Shown in pieces: positions 19,110 to 30,445 of a DNA stretch of 64,000 nucleotides (position 1 is the first letter of the stretch; the number at the start of each line of letters is the position of its first letter). This DNA is from Aquatica leii. Its lineage: Eukaryota > Arthropoda > Insecta > Coleoptera > Lampyridae. The stretch is from NCBI GenBank assembly GCA_035610365.1, contig CM069434.1:102536806-102600805 (forward strand), in the 5' to 3' direction. The position numbers were made by a program, and so were the translations under genes. Below the pieces are notes generated by a model. It was not told the origin of the DNA. It searched no databases and saw nothing but the letters and a program-made list of their open reading frames with translations.

Positions 19110-22100
19110 ACCACAAGACATAGTCTTCACTCTTTTAACGAAACTAGGTCTCTGTTTGATGGTACCAGTTTTAGCTCTCAGACTCCGTGAACTGCCTTAA
19201 GTTCCTGTTTGAATCTTAAGCCGAGACCCGCAACCACAGCTAGGTCCAGATTTACCGACATGGTTAAACCCAATATTGGCTAAACGCATTTCTAGATACT
19301 TCTCAAACAATAAGGAATCCTTGAATTAAATACAATTTTGTTCGTTTTATAAGAATCGGCTGATAAGATAAACGTTGTGCATATAACAATTGTCGCAAAC
19401 AAGTTAGCCATCTTGTGTAGATACTCCTCCATCCAGCTGAGAACACAGTGTAATTTGCTGGGAGAGTACGTTAGCTCATAATTGGCCTCATCAAGGAAAT
19501 CATCGGAAGATGAAAACCGGACTTTCTTTTAGCTACTCGAACAGGCAAGAAGAAGACCTTGTATTGATGTGAGTAAACCTGATGAGGATGGCGATTGGCT
19601 TGGCAGCAGTGGTAACAAAACGGCCTCATCGCGGGAGTTGACCTAGATTGATCAATTTCATTGTTATGTTGATTTGTCGTTAGTGATTATTGTTCGTTTA
19701 GTCTTGGTCGTAACTGATCAGTGTGTCGATGGAAACGTATTTCATTTCATGTAATGAGATATGGTATGTGACAGCACTTCCTGGCGCTAAAGCTGTTGCT
19801 GAAACTTATCGAAGACTTGTGCTGTAGTTACGGGCGTAAACTGCATCATCAACGTTAAGTGAACGCGACCGTTTGGTATTTGATGACTTGTTCAGTCAGA
19901 TGGGCTTAACCTGTCTGGAGTTCAGGGTGTCACGTGTTGAGATAGATGAAAACTATCAATAGTTTGTTTTTATTTTTCATCTTTCTCAATTCAATGTCAT
20001 TAGTATTTTTAACGATCGTTTAGTTGTTTGAACCATGCGTTCAATTTGATCATTAGGTTGCAAAAGGTGTTGTACGGATATGGCAAACTGCATTTGATCT
20101 ACAAAATAATTCAAACTGTGGGGTGTTGAAACATGCTTTGTCGTTGTCGCTAACCAAAATTGCAGTTACTCCGTGAGTCGCAAAAATTTATCACAAACAG
20201 ATATGGATTGATAGTGTTAACTTCTCGCACTTCTAACCACTTCGTCAATGGGTCAACAATTAATACGAAACGTCGACTTTTCGAGCATTTAACAGATGGT
20301 AACGGCGGTGCGCTATGATGCATCTGCAGCAAGCACTGCAGTTTCAAACGTAGTCTTTGACATTGTTATTAATATTTGGCTGCTATGCATATTTTTGAGC
20401 AATGGTTTTTATTCGAGTCATACATAGATGTGCGGTATATAACGAATCAAGAATATATTTTTGACTTCATGGAGAAACAATCGTTCGGGTTCCGTAAAGC
20501 AAGCACCATCGTGTTGAAGTAAAAATACCTCTGCCAGACCTGCCAAAGTAACCGTTGGTAGCGGCAACAGAAGCCAACGGTGAATGATGCGGCTAGCATT
20601 ACGCTCCATCGTAACATTCTGGCGTCTGACGACACGAATCAAACGACCCGTCGAGAGGCGGTTTGTGATCGGTCACTATTTCAAAAGAAAATCCAAAAAG
20701 AAAGTGATAAAATTTACAAACGGCTGCGATGATCACTAACGCCTCAAATCGATTTGTGCTTAGTTTCGTTCAGCTGAAGACAATGATGGACTAAAGTAAC
20801 CCACCGACAACTCACTTCTATCAGGTTTGCGATGGCAAAATACGGCACCGATTCCGACTGGAGATGCCTCGCAAATAAGTACAATCGGGACACTTGGATT
20901 AATGTATGATAGAACAGAATCTGCCAATAAAAGACGTTTGCAAGACTCAAATGTGTTTTAATGTTTTGTTGTCCAATTCTATCTACTTTGTTTATCAAGT
21001 AAACGGTGTAACGGTTCGACCACGGTTGCTTTGTTCGGTAAAAACGTATGAAAGAACGTCTGTAACTGTTTTTTATTAGTTGAAATAAGAACTTGACTTT
21101 GTAAAAAGAACGCATTAACCGGTCGAAGACCAAGTAGTGCTTAATCGGCTAAGCATTTGATCGAGTCGATGCGATAACTGTCTCACGGATACTGTTGATT
21201 CCATTCAATAATTGGTCGATTACAGCTTAAAAATTCGCCTGGTACTGTACTTACTCCGAACTGCAACCTGGTTACTCGAAAAGTTTCTCGATGCGTAACT
21301 ACTGTTTTTTGGTTTTTATGACAGGCACAATATGGAGTTCCTCATTGCGTATGATTAATTGAAACGTAAACACCATCTTCGATTACCTTATCGATAGCTG
21401 TGTTAAGATTATTTACGATGCCTAACAGAACACGACGTGGCTTGCAAGAAAGCTTAATTTTAAGCTAAAGTTCAAGATTATATATATTTGCTCGCACCTG
21501 GTTCAAAAAACTGATGCGTGTCTAGTGAATATAGTTGAAATTTGATCAAAACAGTCAACGTGATTAATGCCTCCGACAAAGAATCCTAAGCGATAAAACC
21601 AATCTCTGCCCAGTGGGTTTGGCGATTCGTTGTTGAACACGATAATCGGTAATTCGATTTTGATCATCTATACTGTACACTCACGTCAGCGTAACCAAGA
21701 ATGAAAATTGTGTTGTCACTGACTTCGCGAATGGTGCCCTTAAAACATTCTAAAGGAGTAGCTCAAATTTGAGTAATTTAATCCGGCAATAAGTTGATAC
21801 GGTAATAACGGCGGCGCCGGTGTCGATTTCCATTAGCAGTGAATAACCAAACAATTACCATCGATAGCGGGTTGTTCTACGCATAAATGAATGCTACTAT
21901 AACAGATCGTCGGAATCATGATCTGGTGTTGTTAATGTTGACGTTGTGTTTACATTGTTTAACAATCGTCTTCTTGCACATGCGGCGTACTGCGTTTAGA
22001 AACGGACACTACGTCCGAGGATGCAAACTCAAACATCCGGCACAACTTCGCCTTTGACGCGGAGATAATGCTTATGACTTTACTGTGTCAGACGATACAA

Positions 22101-22700
22101 GCGCCAGTTGATACGCGTTGGCTTGTTCAGTATAGTTAATTGTAAATGTTTTAGTCTTTTAGCAAACGACGTTGAAGAACCGGATCACGTACACCGGAAA
22201 TGAACCGGTCGCATATTAAACGATCGAATTTGCAGTTTCTCTTTGACGTGGAAATCGCGTAAAAAATCGATGCAAATATAACACAACTTTATTGGCGCAA
22301 AATGTTTTGTGAGTGCCTCTCGTAATTGTTCTACCGTTTGTTCGGCATTTTTTTTCGGTGCGATTTGAGTGCTGCGGAACACTACAAAAGGTTGATCTTT
22401 GAATTACCCGTGACTCTGGATCGATGCGGTTTGCAGAAAAGAAGACATCCAAATCATCACAATACTCTGGTTTCTCTTCAATATGCGAATAAATCTTTTA
22501 CATATAACTGAAGCTAAAGCTATTGATTTTGGATTTGTCAGTTATCAGACGAGGTCGAATATAAAAGTCGGCAGTAAAATTAAAAGTAGATTGGTTTTGA
22601 GTGTAGCGTAGTAGTTGTTCTTTTCTGCGAAACTTTAGACCCTTACGTCCACGAGGTTAAATATGGGCAACGAAACGTAGGCAATAATTCTACCGATTGA
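19110..22700 (-). pseudogene. Degraded Ty3/gypsy retrotransposon (gypsy-4), minus strand
   Basis: Gag comes first in transcription order (near 22452-22180): MDVFFSANRIDPESRVIQRSTF, then TVEQLREALTKHFAP in another frame. RT follows, with QFGVSTVPGEF near 21250. Integrase is near 20350-20150, with SRRFVLIVDPLTKWLEVREVNT. Frames are broken by many stops and shifts and no LTRs were found. The basic Pol tail seems to end near 19110. Confidence 0.65.
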
Positions 22701-22739
22701 GCAATAAGATCCTGTGCACGGCTAAAAGGGTAGCATCAG

Positions 22740-25700
22740 GTGCAATCTTCTTTCAGCCGACACTCTACCATCGTCGCGCTCTATCTTGCCTACTCCATCA
22801 GCTTCCTTCGTGGAGGTTGAATCCGCGTTGTCCTCATCCCTGATGAATCATTACCTGACAGCATCGAAGAGTCTTTCGATACTGACGTCATGCGCCTTAC
22901 AAAACTAATATCTGCTTGTAAATTGACTCTTTGAAAGCAATAAAAAATGTTTGACGTAGTCAGCAGACTTCAAGCGACGTTTCGTAAAACCATAATTTCC
23001 CGTCGCGTAACGCAGCAAACTGATGACATTGCCAGTGCCTTAGAAGGCACACAATCAGCCTTACAAACTGTTGCCGCTAAACCTGCTAAACCCTGCTGCA
23101 GTCTCTACTCCTTTTTCGTTCCCCTAAGCTGACATATCTAAAATAGAGAGGGTCACAGTTCCTTCGGGTAAAACAGTCGTCTCTGTTCCTTGTTTGACTG
23201 TCGTTATTGTGATGAAACTAGATTCTCTTCTAAAGATTTCAGACAAAACTAAAACGACTCTGATGAAAGTCTTAAATCCGCAAACTTATGGCCTACAACT
23301 GGACAGAGTAATTAAGAATATAAGCGAACGGACTTATTAAAAACTCCCACGGCCGTCCTTGATAAAGTCAGTCTGATCGTGAAACCGCAAGGTAAATCCT
23401 TTCCTCGAGTTTCTATCCTAGACGTTCCTACAAACCTCTCCCCTGAGCAGGTAAATAAGGCAATCTTATCACAAAATTTCGACGACGCTTCTGATGAGAT
23501 TCTACATCTTGATAATGACAAAATGAAAGTTCTTTTCCGTTTTGACCCCCGCGTTTGCGTCGCCTGGAATGCGTGTAAGGTCAATGACCATATCCGTGTT
23601 ACGCGTTGCTTTAATTTTTAGAAGTGTTGTCATCATTCAACCGAATGTAAAAGTGAAATACAATGCAGTCATTGTGCTGAAAAGCACGAAACCAAGACAT
23701 GCTCTAACACGGAGCGAGGCCCTTCATGTCAAACTGCGCTCGTTTTGGCCATAAAGGTAAAGTAATTAGACATTAAACCTCATCCAATACCTGTTCAGCA
23801 TACATAAAATGACTCGACGCTAAAATAACAAACACTAATTATGAACAATAAGGACACTCGATTAACTTTGAGGTTTGAGCAAATAAATCTTTGTAGTTCA
23901 CGGCTTTTGAAGCTATGAGTTTCTTCTCCGACAATGACATTGACGTCTTACTGACACAAGAGCTATATGTGTTTAGTTCTGGTTCAGGGTACAAGCTCGC
24001 TGGTGGTGCGCCTGCACCCTTCAACAGGATTTCTGCATCATCTGTAGACGCCGTCATTGGTAAGTCGACCAAGGTCATCTTCAATTCTTGCCAACATAGC
24101 TTAAACAGCATACGTATAAGCTCTAGAGTCGGTGTACCGTGGTGGAGTCCTAAGTTAGACAGGTTAAAGTGAGCTGTGCGTTGTTTACGAAAACACCACC
24201 AAAAACCCCAGCAGGCTTAAAATCTCAATGGCTTGCCTCTTAGAAGACCGCGCTTTACTGGTACAAACTGGCAATAAAGACGACAAAGTATAGCTCCTGA
24301 CACAGTTTTGTTGCTCTCTCGTAAGTTCCTGTCGATCCAACCGTGCTCCAATAATATGCGAATAAGATTCCAACAGGACTGGGTGGTCACTAGTGACGAT
24401 ATAGCAACGGTGGCTAGTAGAATTCTTAAAAACAAGGCTCCCGGATCTGACGGAATACATTGTAATGTCTTACGAGTAATTGTATAAGATTACCTCTCTT
24501 GTACGATCGTTGATTTGTTCAAATAATGTATTAAATGTGGTTATTTTCCTGCCAGCTGGAAAGGTGGTAAACTCATCCTCATTCTGAAACCTGGAAAGAA
24601 GAAATCCCAATTCGCACCGTCCGATAACTCTGTTATCAGAACTTGGGAAACTTTTTAAACGTGTGTTTCAAAAAAATGTTTATGACGACATTCCTTCACA
24701 AATTCTTTTTCATCCCAGGCAATATGGCTTCGTTCCAGGCAAAACGACGACTGAAGCCACACGTAGATTAATGACCAAAGTACGAACAAACATTGTTATA
24801 TCTGGAGCGTTTAACAACGTATGGTAAACCTCAATAATATAAGCTCACGTCGTTAAAATAGTACCTGCTGGCCCACGCGTGTCGTTTGTAGTTATTTATC
24901 TAACAGATGGATAACTTATTTCTCGAACGTATCCCATTCTGTTTATGCCAAACGACTGACGAAGGGGTGTCCACAAGGCTCGGTTTTCGGGCCGACCTTG
25001 TGGAATCTGAATGTAAACGACTTGCTTAGCACAGAACTACCAGCAGACTGTGACATTTTTGCATACGCGAACTACATCACTGCAACGGTGTCCGCAATTT
25101 CTAGACGAGACAAAATCCAACACCTGTCTAAACATAGTGAAATTGATTATAATAGTGACAAGGTGGGCTGGCAGCAACAAACTGACAATTTCAGCGGGCA
25201 AGACTAAGTACAAGATTTTCAGCTCCACTTTAAAACGAGATCTTTTACTGCGCTTCAACAACATTCTCGTCCGTAGGGTTTTCGAATTCAAGTACATCGC
25301 ACAGATTGAGTTTTGTAAAACATTGCGCATTCGTTGTTAACAAGTGTAAGAGCGTCTTGTACTTTTTCTCCAGGTACTCACGCTTGAAATGGAACTTACA
25401 CCAAAAATCTCTTGCGAATATCTTTAACAGTGCAGTTATACCCATGCTCACCTAAAGCCTAGACATTTGGTAGCACAGACTTCGACATTCCCACGTGGTC
25501 AGAAAACTCGCTCCAATCCCTATTCCTTAGAACTATACTTTGGGCTTCGGTAGATACCCATTGTGTTACATCCAAACATCCTACCCTACATCTCGTTTTG
25601 CAGAAAATTTACTGCACCAAAGTTTTTGGCAAAGCTGGCACGTGCAATTTTCTTGACCAGCACGTTTAGCTCAAGACTTTCCGGCCTTTTCAGGGGCCAA

Positions 25701-25930
25701 GCGTCACTTAAATGTGTTGATCTTGGGTGAATGGCAGCGGCTGTGGAACACTTCCCAGAAAGGGCGTAACGCCTACTCCCTCATGCCGGATATTCTTACC
25801 AGGGTCAGAATGTTCCACGTTCCCGTGCGAGAGGCAGTACAAATCCTTTTTTCACACGGAGAATTTTGTTGTCATCTAATGGATTAGAGTTTTGGATAAC
25901 GACAGCTGTTCATCGTGTGGCGTTCTTGAT
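22740..25930 (+). pseudogene. Degraded R1-like non-LTR retrotransposon (LINE)
   Basis: The ORF1-like part is 23379-23750: FPRVSILDVPTNLSPEQVNKAIL then RVCVAWNACKVNDHIRVTRCF, the pre-knuckle region typical of R1/LOA-group ORF1. An endonuclease-like piece (ALMSFFSDNDIDVLLTQELYVF) is near 23910. RT pieces include PGSDGIHCNV near 24440, YGFVPGKTTTEATRRLMTKV near 24725, and KGCPQGSVLGPTLWNLNVNDL near 24965, with the catalytic site read as FAYANYI, so one Asp pair is lost. It is dead. Confidence 0.7.
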
Positions 25931-26989
25931 ACCCAAGCACATCGGATTCTTCTTTATTACAATTTTAGTTAAATAACACGTTTGATTTTCGTTTTAGTTG
26001 TCGCTGTTTGATTAATACTCTGCCTTTCTTTATTTTTTTCTCATCTATATGCAGATTCTTTTTCTTACCGACTTGGTATTAACTTATAGAAGCAAGAGTA
26101 AACCGTAAGGCAGGTGTCTCCGAAACAACGTGCTATAGCACACACAAATACCTAGCCCATCCTACTAGTCTTGTAAGACTATCCTATCTACCCACAACAT
26201 TTCCTTCTTAACCTATCCCTCTTGTGGCGAACTTGTATCAAGCAAGTTCGGGTGGTAGTGTGGGTCCACTTCCTTCTCCTCCTCATCACAATAATCGGAC
26301 CATGGGATCTGGCTATCAACGTCAAATACAGGTATTGAAACGGCAATGTTGTATCCGTGCGATTAGTAACGTTTTCGGCTGTTGAGATGTGCGGTACGGT
26401 GACATTATTACATACGATTAATTATGACAACGTTTATTACACGAAAAGCCATCTTTGCTTCATCACGGCTGCTACCACTTTGGGATACGGTACGTCTGGA
26501 TACTTAATTTTTAAGTGTAGACTCCGCATAGTCGAAACTTACCCTTGTTAGTCATTTAGCTTGCGTCTATAACTAGACGTCACCCAAAGTGCACCGCGTG
26601 GAGGCGAATAACATTACACTCTTAATCTCTATTATTTGCACTTGCTGCTTTGTGTTTTTTAGTTTATATTTTGCTTATTCTTCTTTCTTTTATTTTTTAC
26701 GTTTTGAGTTTAGCTACCGTATGGTTTTGGTCTAATCTGATATCAGCCACTGAATACGTTGTTACTGCTCGCTTATGCTACTGCTGAATCGTTTTTTAGT
26801 CAGCACGTAGCCAATTTAGCTGATTCATTACCTATCTTCGTTATTTTTCAGCCAACAAAAGGAAAAAATGAATATGAGTAAGTGTGTGAATCTCAACGTC
26901 TAATTTTTATATGTAAGTTTTTAGTTTGGTTTATGGTAATTTGTTAAAACTTAATTTTATATTTTTTAGTTGCACATAGTTATACACAG
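25931..26989. other. Intergenic, probable LINE 3' UTR then unassigned sequence
   Basis: The first few hundred bases may be the 3' end of the R1-like LINE (hairpin-like GCGAACTTGTATCAAGCAAGTTCG near 26225). No gene recognised further on. Confidence 0.4.
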
Positions 26990-27150
26990 AAATTACAAAA
27001 CGATAGTGACACAAATTGGTACAGTTTTTGTGACTCTTTAAAAAAAACTATAATTTAGCCAATCAAATGGCAAAAATTTAGCGACGTTACTTTCAAGTAG
27101 TAATAGTTACGTTTGTTTAACGTCATTGGTTATTTATGAATAATTGAATT
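26990..27150. repeat. Copy of a dispersed inverted repeat (plus type)
   Basis: AACTATAATTTAG, GGCAAAAATTTAG and GTTACGTTTGTTTAACGTCATTGG match 29785-29875 and are the reverse complement of the block at 18740-18790. Confidence 0.5.
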
Positions 27151-28317
27151 TGGGCAGACTTCTATGTATACGTATACGTTGTTCTTTTTAGAATAATTAA
27201 TATCATGTATTAGTAGGTAAAGACTTCTATATCTGATATAATTCGATTGGCTTGGGTCACTTTTAATTCCTCTACGACCTACAGCATTTGCATGCATTCT
27301 GTTTTTTTACTTTCTTATTAAAGTTTTTTATGATGATTTATATTTATTATTTCCGCAGTAGATAGTATATAGATCTTATTACTTATCAATTCCTCAGTCT
27401 TTAATCGCAATTTTTTTGTTCCTATGGCAAAAGTCTTGTCGACTCTTTATGTTTTGTGACTGAATCATCATCATTTGCTGGTTGTCTTCTATGCGGTTAG
27501 TTTCGGTTTGTTCCGAGTATGTACTTTCCCAGTACCCCTATATACTTATTTTGAGATTTTTCTTCTTTGCCATTTTGAGGGAGTTTGATAAGAGACTAAC
27601 AACCCCTCACGAGTTGATTGCAAAACCTTCATTTTTAATAGACATTTACGATTACAGCTACGGTTTCCGCCATAATAGAAAACACGCTTTTCTTTCCACC
27701 GTATCCGAGTTAACTTTTATTCAATAACATATTTACTTAAAAATTAAAACGCTACTGAGAACCAAAAAAATCTAGTATTTGAATTTAATAAACATGTAAA
27801 ATTATAATTAGTAATATTTTTACTAATAGTTTGACAAGAATTAATTTAAAATACGTATTAGTGTTGTAATGTTTATGCAACTAACATGACGTTTCTGTTT
27901 CGTTAAAGACAACACACAGCGACAAAACTGAAAATATAAATACTTTAACTTTTAGCGATAGTGTAATAATTTTTAAATTATTATTTAATTTATGTATGAA
28001 ATCTGATTTTGCTAGAAATAAATTAAGCTTTTTTCCAAAATTTAAAATTATATTTTTGCTTAGTCCGCCCCTGTAACTGGAGTATCAAGGCCGTTAAAGA
28101 AGATATCTACCTGCTTCGTGATTGTACGCAATTGTACGTGTTAGCTGCCGGTAATTGTTGAGATGGCAAATTAACCTATAAAAATTAATAAGCTGTAAAC
28201 GTCAGCAAGATAACTGTGTTTGAGTTGTATTAAGAACGGTATTTATAAGTAAATAAGTATTTTTTGAATTAAATGTATTAACGACATAATCAATAAACAA
28301 ATAAAAACGATATCAAT
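27151..28317. other. Intergenic region upstream of the SMCO4-like gene
   Basis: AT-rich sequence without a protein-like frame. The last 200 bases (with TTAAGAACGGTATTTATAAGTAAATAAG near 28230) likely hold the 5' UTR and promoter of the SMCO4-like gene; no element could be fixed. Confidence 0.4.
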
Positions 28318-28497
28318 ATGAAACAAGCAAAAGGAAAAATGAAGGAAAGTGGCAAAGAGAAGAGACAACGAAAGAAGGAATTTGCAACAACCAAGAAACA
28401 AATTTATACAATTGTAATACCTACTCTTGTTGCCGTTTTTATATTTATTATAGCTTACGTTTATGTTAAGACACGATCCAAACAGTATATAGATTAA
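28318..28497 (+). CDS. Smco4: SMCO4-like single-pass membrane microprotein
   Basis: A 59-residue frame with the same length and layout as animal SMCO4 (single-pass membrane with coiled-coil domains 4). It opens MKQAKGKMKESGKEKRQRKK, a basic coiled-coil-like N-terminus, then a linker TTKKQIYTIVIPTL. One membrane segment spans about residues 31-48 (VIPTLVAVFIFIIAYVYV), followed by a short polar tail. The gene is uncut in the coding part. Its cellular role is not established. It faces the glypican gene tail to tail. Confidence 0.85.
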   Translation: MKQAKGKMKESGKEKRQRKKEFATTKKQIYTIVIPTLVAVFIFIIAYVYVKTRSKQYID

Positions 28498-28551
28498 GAT
28501 GTTATCAATATTGTTAAGCAGCTGCTAAGTTAAGAAATGTCTATTTTTGTC

Positions 28552-28564
28552 AATAAACTTTATT
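28552..28564. terminator. Back-to-back poly(A) signals of the convergent SMCO4-like and glypican genes
   Basis: AATAAA at 28552-28557 serves the plus strand, 55 bases after the SMCO4 stop. TTTATT at 28559-28564 is AATAAA on the minus strand, 297 bases after the glypican stop. One base separates them. Another minus-strand AATAAA lies at 28583-28588. Confidence 0.6.
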
Positions 28565-28860
28565 AATATATTTCATTTTAGCTTTATTAATTTTATATAA
28601 ATAATGTTTTACAAGAGCAATACTTATAAAAATATTACACAAATTATATACATAAATTACAAAAATTTTCTTTCAGACACTCAATCTTATTTTAACCACA
28701 AGCACACCTACACCAGTTATCGATAACATTAAATGCTTCAATTGTGCTAAAAAATGCTTAAAAACTAATGATTAGATATGGCAATGTTGCAGTCTGTAGG
28801 TTTAAAAAAAAAGGCAATATTTACAATAATTTACAAGAAAAAAAGAACTGGCAAATGGTA

Positions 28861-29397
28861 TCACAGCAATAAGTCAGAGAACGCGCCTCCGAACCAAACT
28901 AAAACGATAGGTAATAGATAATGTGCAAGCGCTTTAGCAAGTGTCGGTCGATTAATATCTGCCGATGCTCGCACCACTTCTGGTGTGTGCGTAGTACTCG
29001 GTAAAATAGTTGGTCGTGGCGGTAAATCAGTTTCTAATTTTGGTACTTCCGGTACACCAAAATCGTCGTGATCACCAGAACCATCAATGAATCCCATTCC
29101 AGACCCAGATCCGCTGATACTAGGTACATCTTCCGAATCGACAGTGTCGTCGGCTAAATCGACATCTTGTCCTTGAAAAGCTGCTTGAAGTTTGCTTATC
29201 AAAGCTTGAAGAATAAAAATTTGTTGGTTTAATGTAGGCGACGATGGCGGTGCCGGAGTTGTGACTTCAGCTTTTTCTTCGAATCTCCCTAACGCCGTTC
29301 CGTTCCAACAATTACCTTCAAAGCTTGGTGGAGCTGCTTCATTGTTGCATAATTGGTATGGAAGTTGACTCCAGAATTGCCTGCTGTCCTTGACACG
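28861..29397 (-). CDS. dlp: Glypican (dally-like/GPC4-GPC6 type), last coding exon
   Basis: The exon opens after acceptor ...TTTACAG (29398-29400 region) with RVKDSRQFWSQLPYQLC, the FWxxLP peptide of GPC4/6-type glypicans. It has CWNGTALGRF and a QQIFILQALISKLQAAFQGQDVDL helix. A Ser-Gly cluster (SGSGSG, then DGSGD) in acidic surroundings is the heparan-sulfate attachment site. The C-terminus is hydrophobic (YLLPIVLVWFGGAFSDLLL), as expected for a GPI-anchor signal. The protein would sit outside the cell membrane and shape Wnt/Hedgehog spreading. The 179 codons including stop are in phase with the exon at 52572. Confidence 0.93.
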   Translation of the reverse strand, partial: RVKDSRQFWSQLPYQLCNNEAAPPSFEGNCWNGTALGRFEEKAEVTTPAPPSSPTLNQQIFILQALISKLQAAFQGQDVDLADDTVDSEDVPSISGSGSGMGFIDGSGDHDDFGVPEVPKLETDLPPRPTILPSTTHTPEVVRASADINRPTLAKALAHYLLPIVLVWFGGAFSDLLL

Positions 29398-29784
29398 CTG
29401 TAAAGATATATTAAAATTACAGACCTTAAATAACCACGTACATTATGCAATTAATCAATTGATAAGTAAATTGCTTCAATTGCGACCCTACAGAATAATA
29501 TGAGCACGTTCGATTTGAAACAAAGAGCTGCAGTAAATAAATAACTGGTCATTAAAGTTTACATTGTAAAAGCAAGTTTTGTGGTACCGCCCCAAAGTTA
29601 AATTTTCTTTGTAACGTCAAAATATAATGCTGAAATTATAACTGAATTAAATGCAGACACTTTAAATACAAATTGATCAAGTACCAAATTACAATCCCGC
29701 TTTGTCCCAACAGAATTAAATAAATGAGGGATTCACGTTTACGCTATTTTTTAATTGCATAAAATGGCGTAGTTGTTGCAATTG

Positions 29785-30200
29785 TGTAAAGAAACTATAA
29801 TTTGGCAAAAATTTAGTTACGTTACTCTTAAGGAATAACAGTTACGTTAATTTAACGTCATTGGTAATTTATAGTTACTTGGAAAGTAAAAAAAAGGACG
29901 AATGAAGAATGTCTCGGAAATACTAAAAAATCTATCCCTGCAATCTGTATAAGCAAACTGCCAAACAACTTAAATGTCCTTGCAAAACACCTACAAAAGC
30001 TAATAAACACTAGCGCAGCAGGTCCAAGAACAAAACGGCAATCCAATTTTTTCAGGACCCTTAAAAAAAGCAACGTGTGGTACACGAAACCGTTTGCAAA
30101 AGTACAATCGCCATAAAAAGCTTTAAAAACATCTCAAGCAACTATAAATGAACAATGACGTTAAATAAACGTAATTGTTATTCCCTGAAAGTAAGTAATC
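29785..30200. repeat. Short element with inverted ends (MITE-like)
   Basis: GTTACGTTAATTTAACGTCATTGG with its left flank (29810-29880) is mirrored by CAATGACGTTAAATAAACGTAATTGTTATTCC at 30152-30185. The further block to 30335 (AATAACGTAAAAATGATGTAATAAAAACGCGATCTAG) matches 18665-18715. No transposase and no clear target duplication were found. Confidence 0.5.
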
Positions 30201-30445
30201 AATTATTTATATATACTGACGTTGAGGTTTACATACTCAAATTCATTACGAAGAAAGCATTCGTGGTTATGTGGGGTACGTTACAGAAGTACTCTAATAA
30301 CGTAAAAATGATGTAATAAAAACGCGATCTAGTTGACAGGGATATACCATGACTGTTTAAAAAACCTCTTGATAACGAGATATACTTATTCATTAAAGAA
30401 AGTATTCAGGCAAATGAGTAAAAAAAATTTGGACACAGTAGCATA

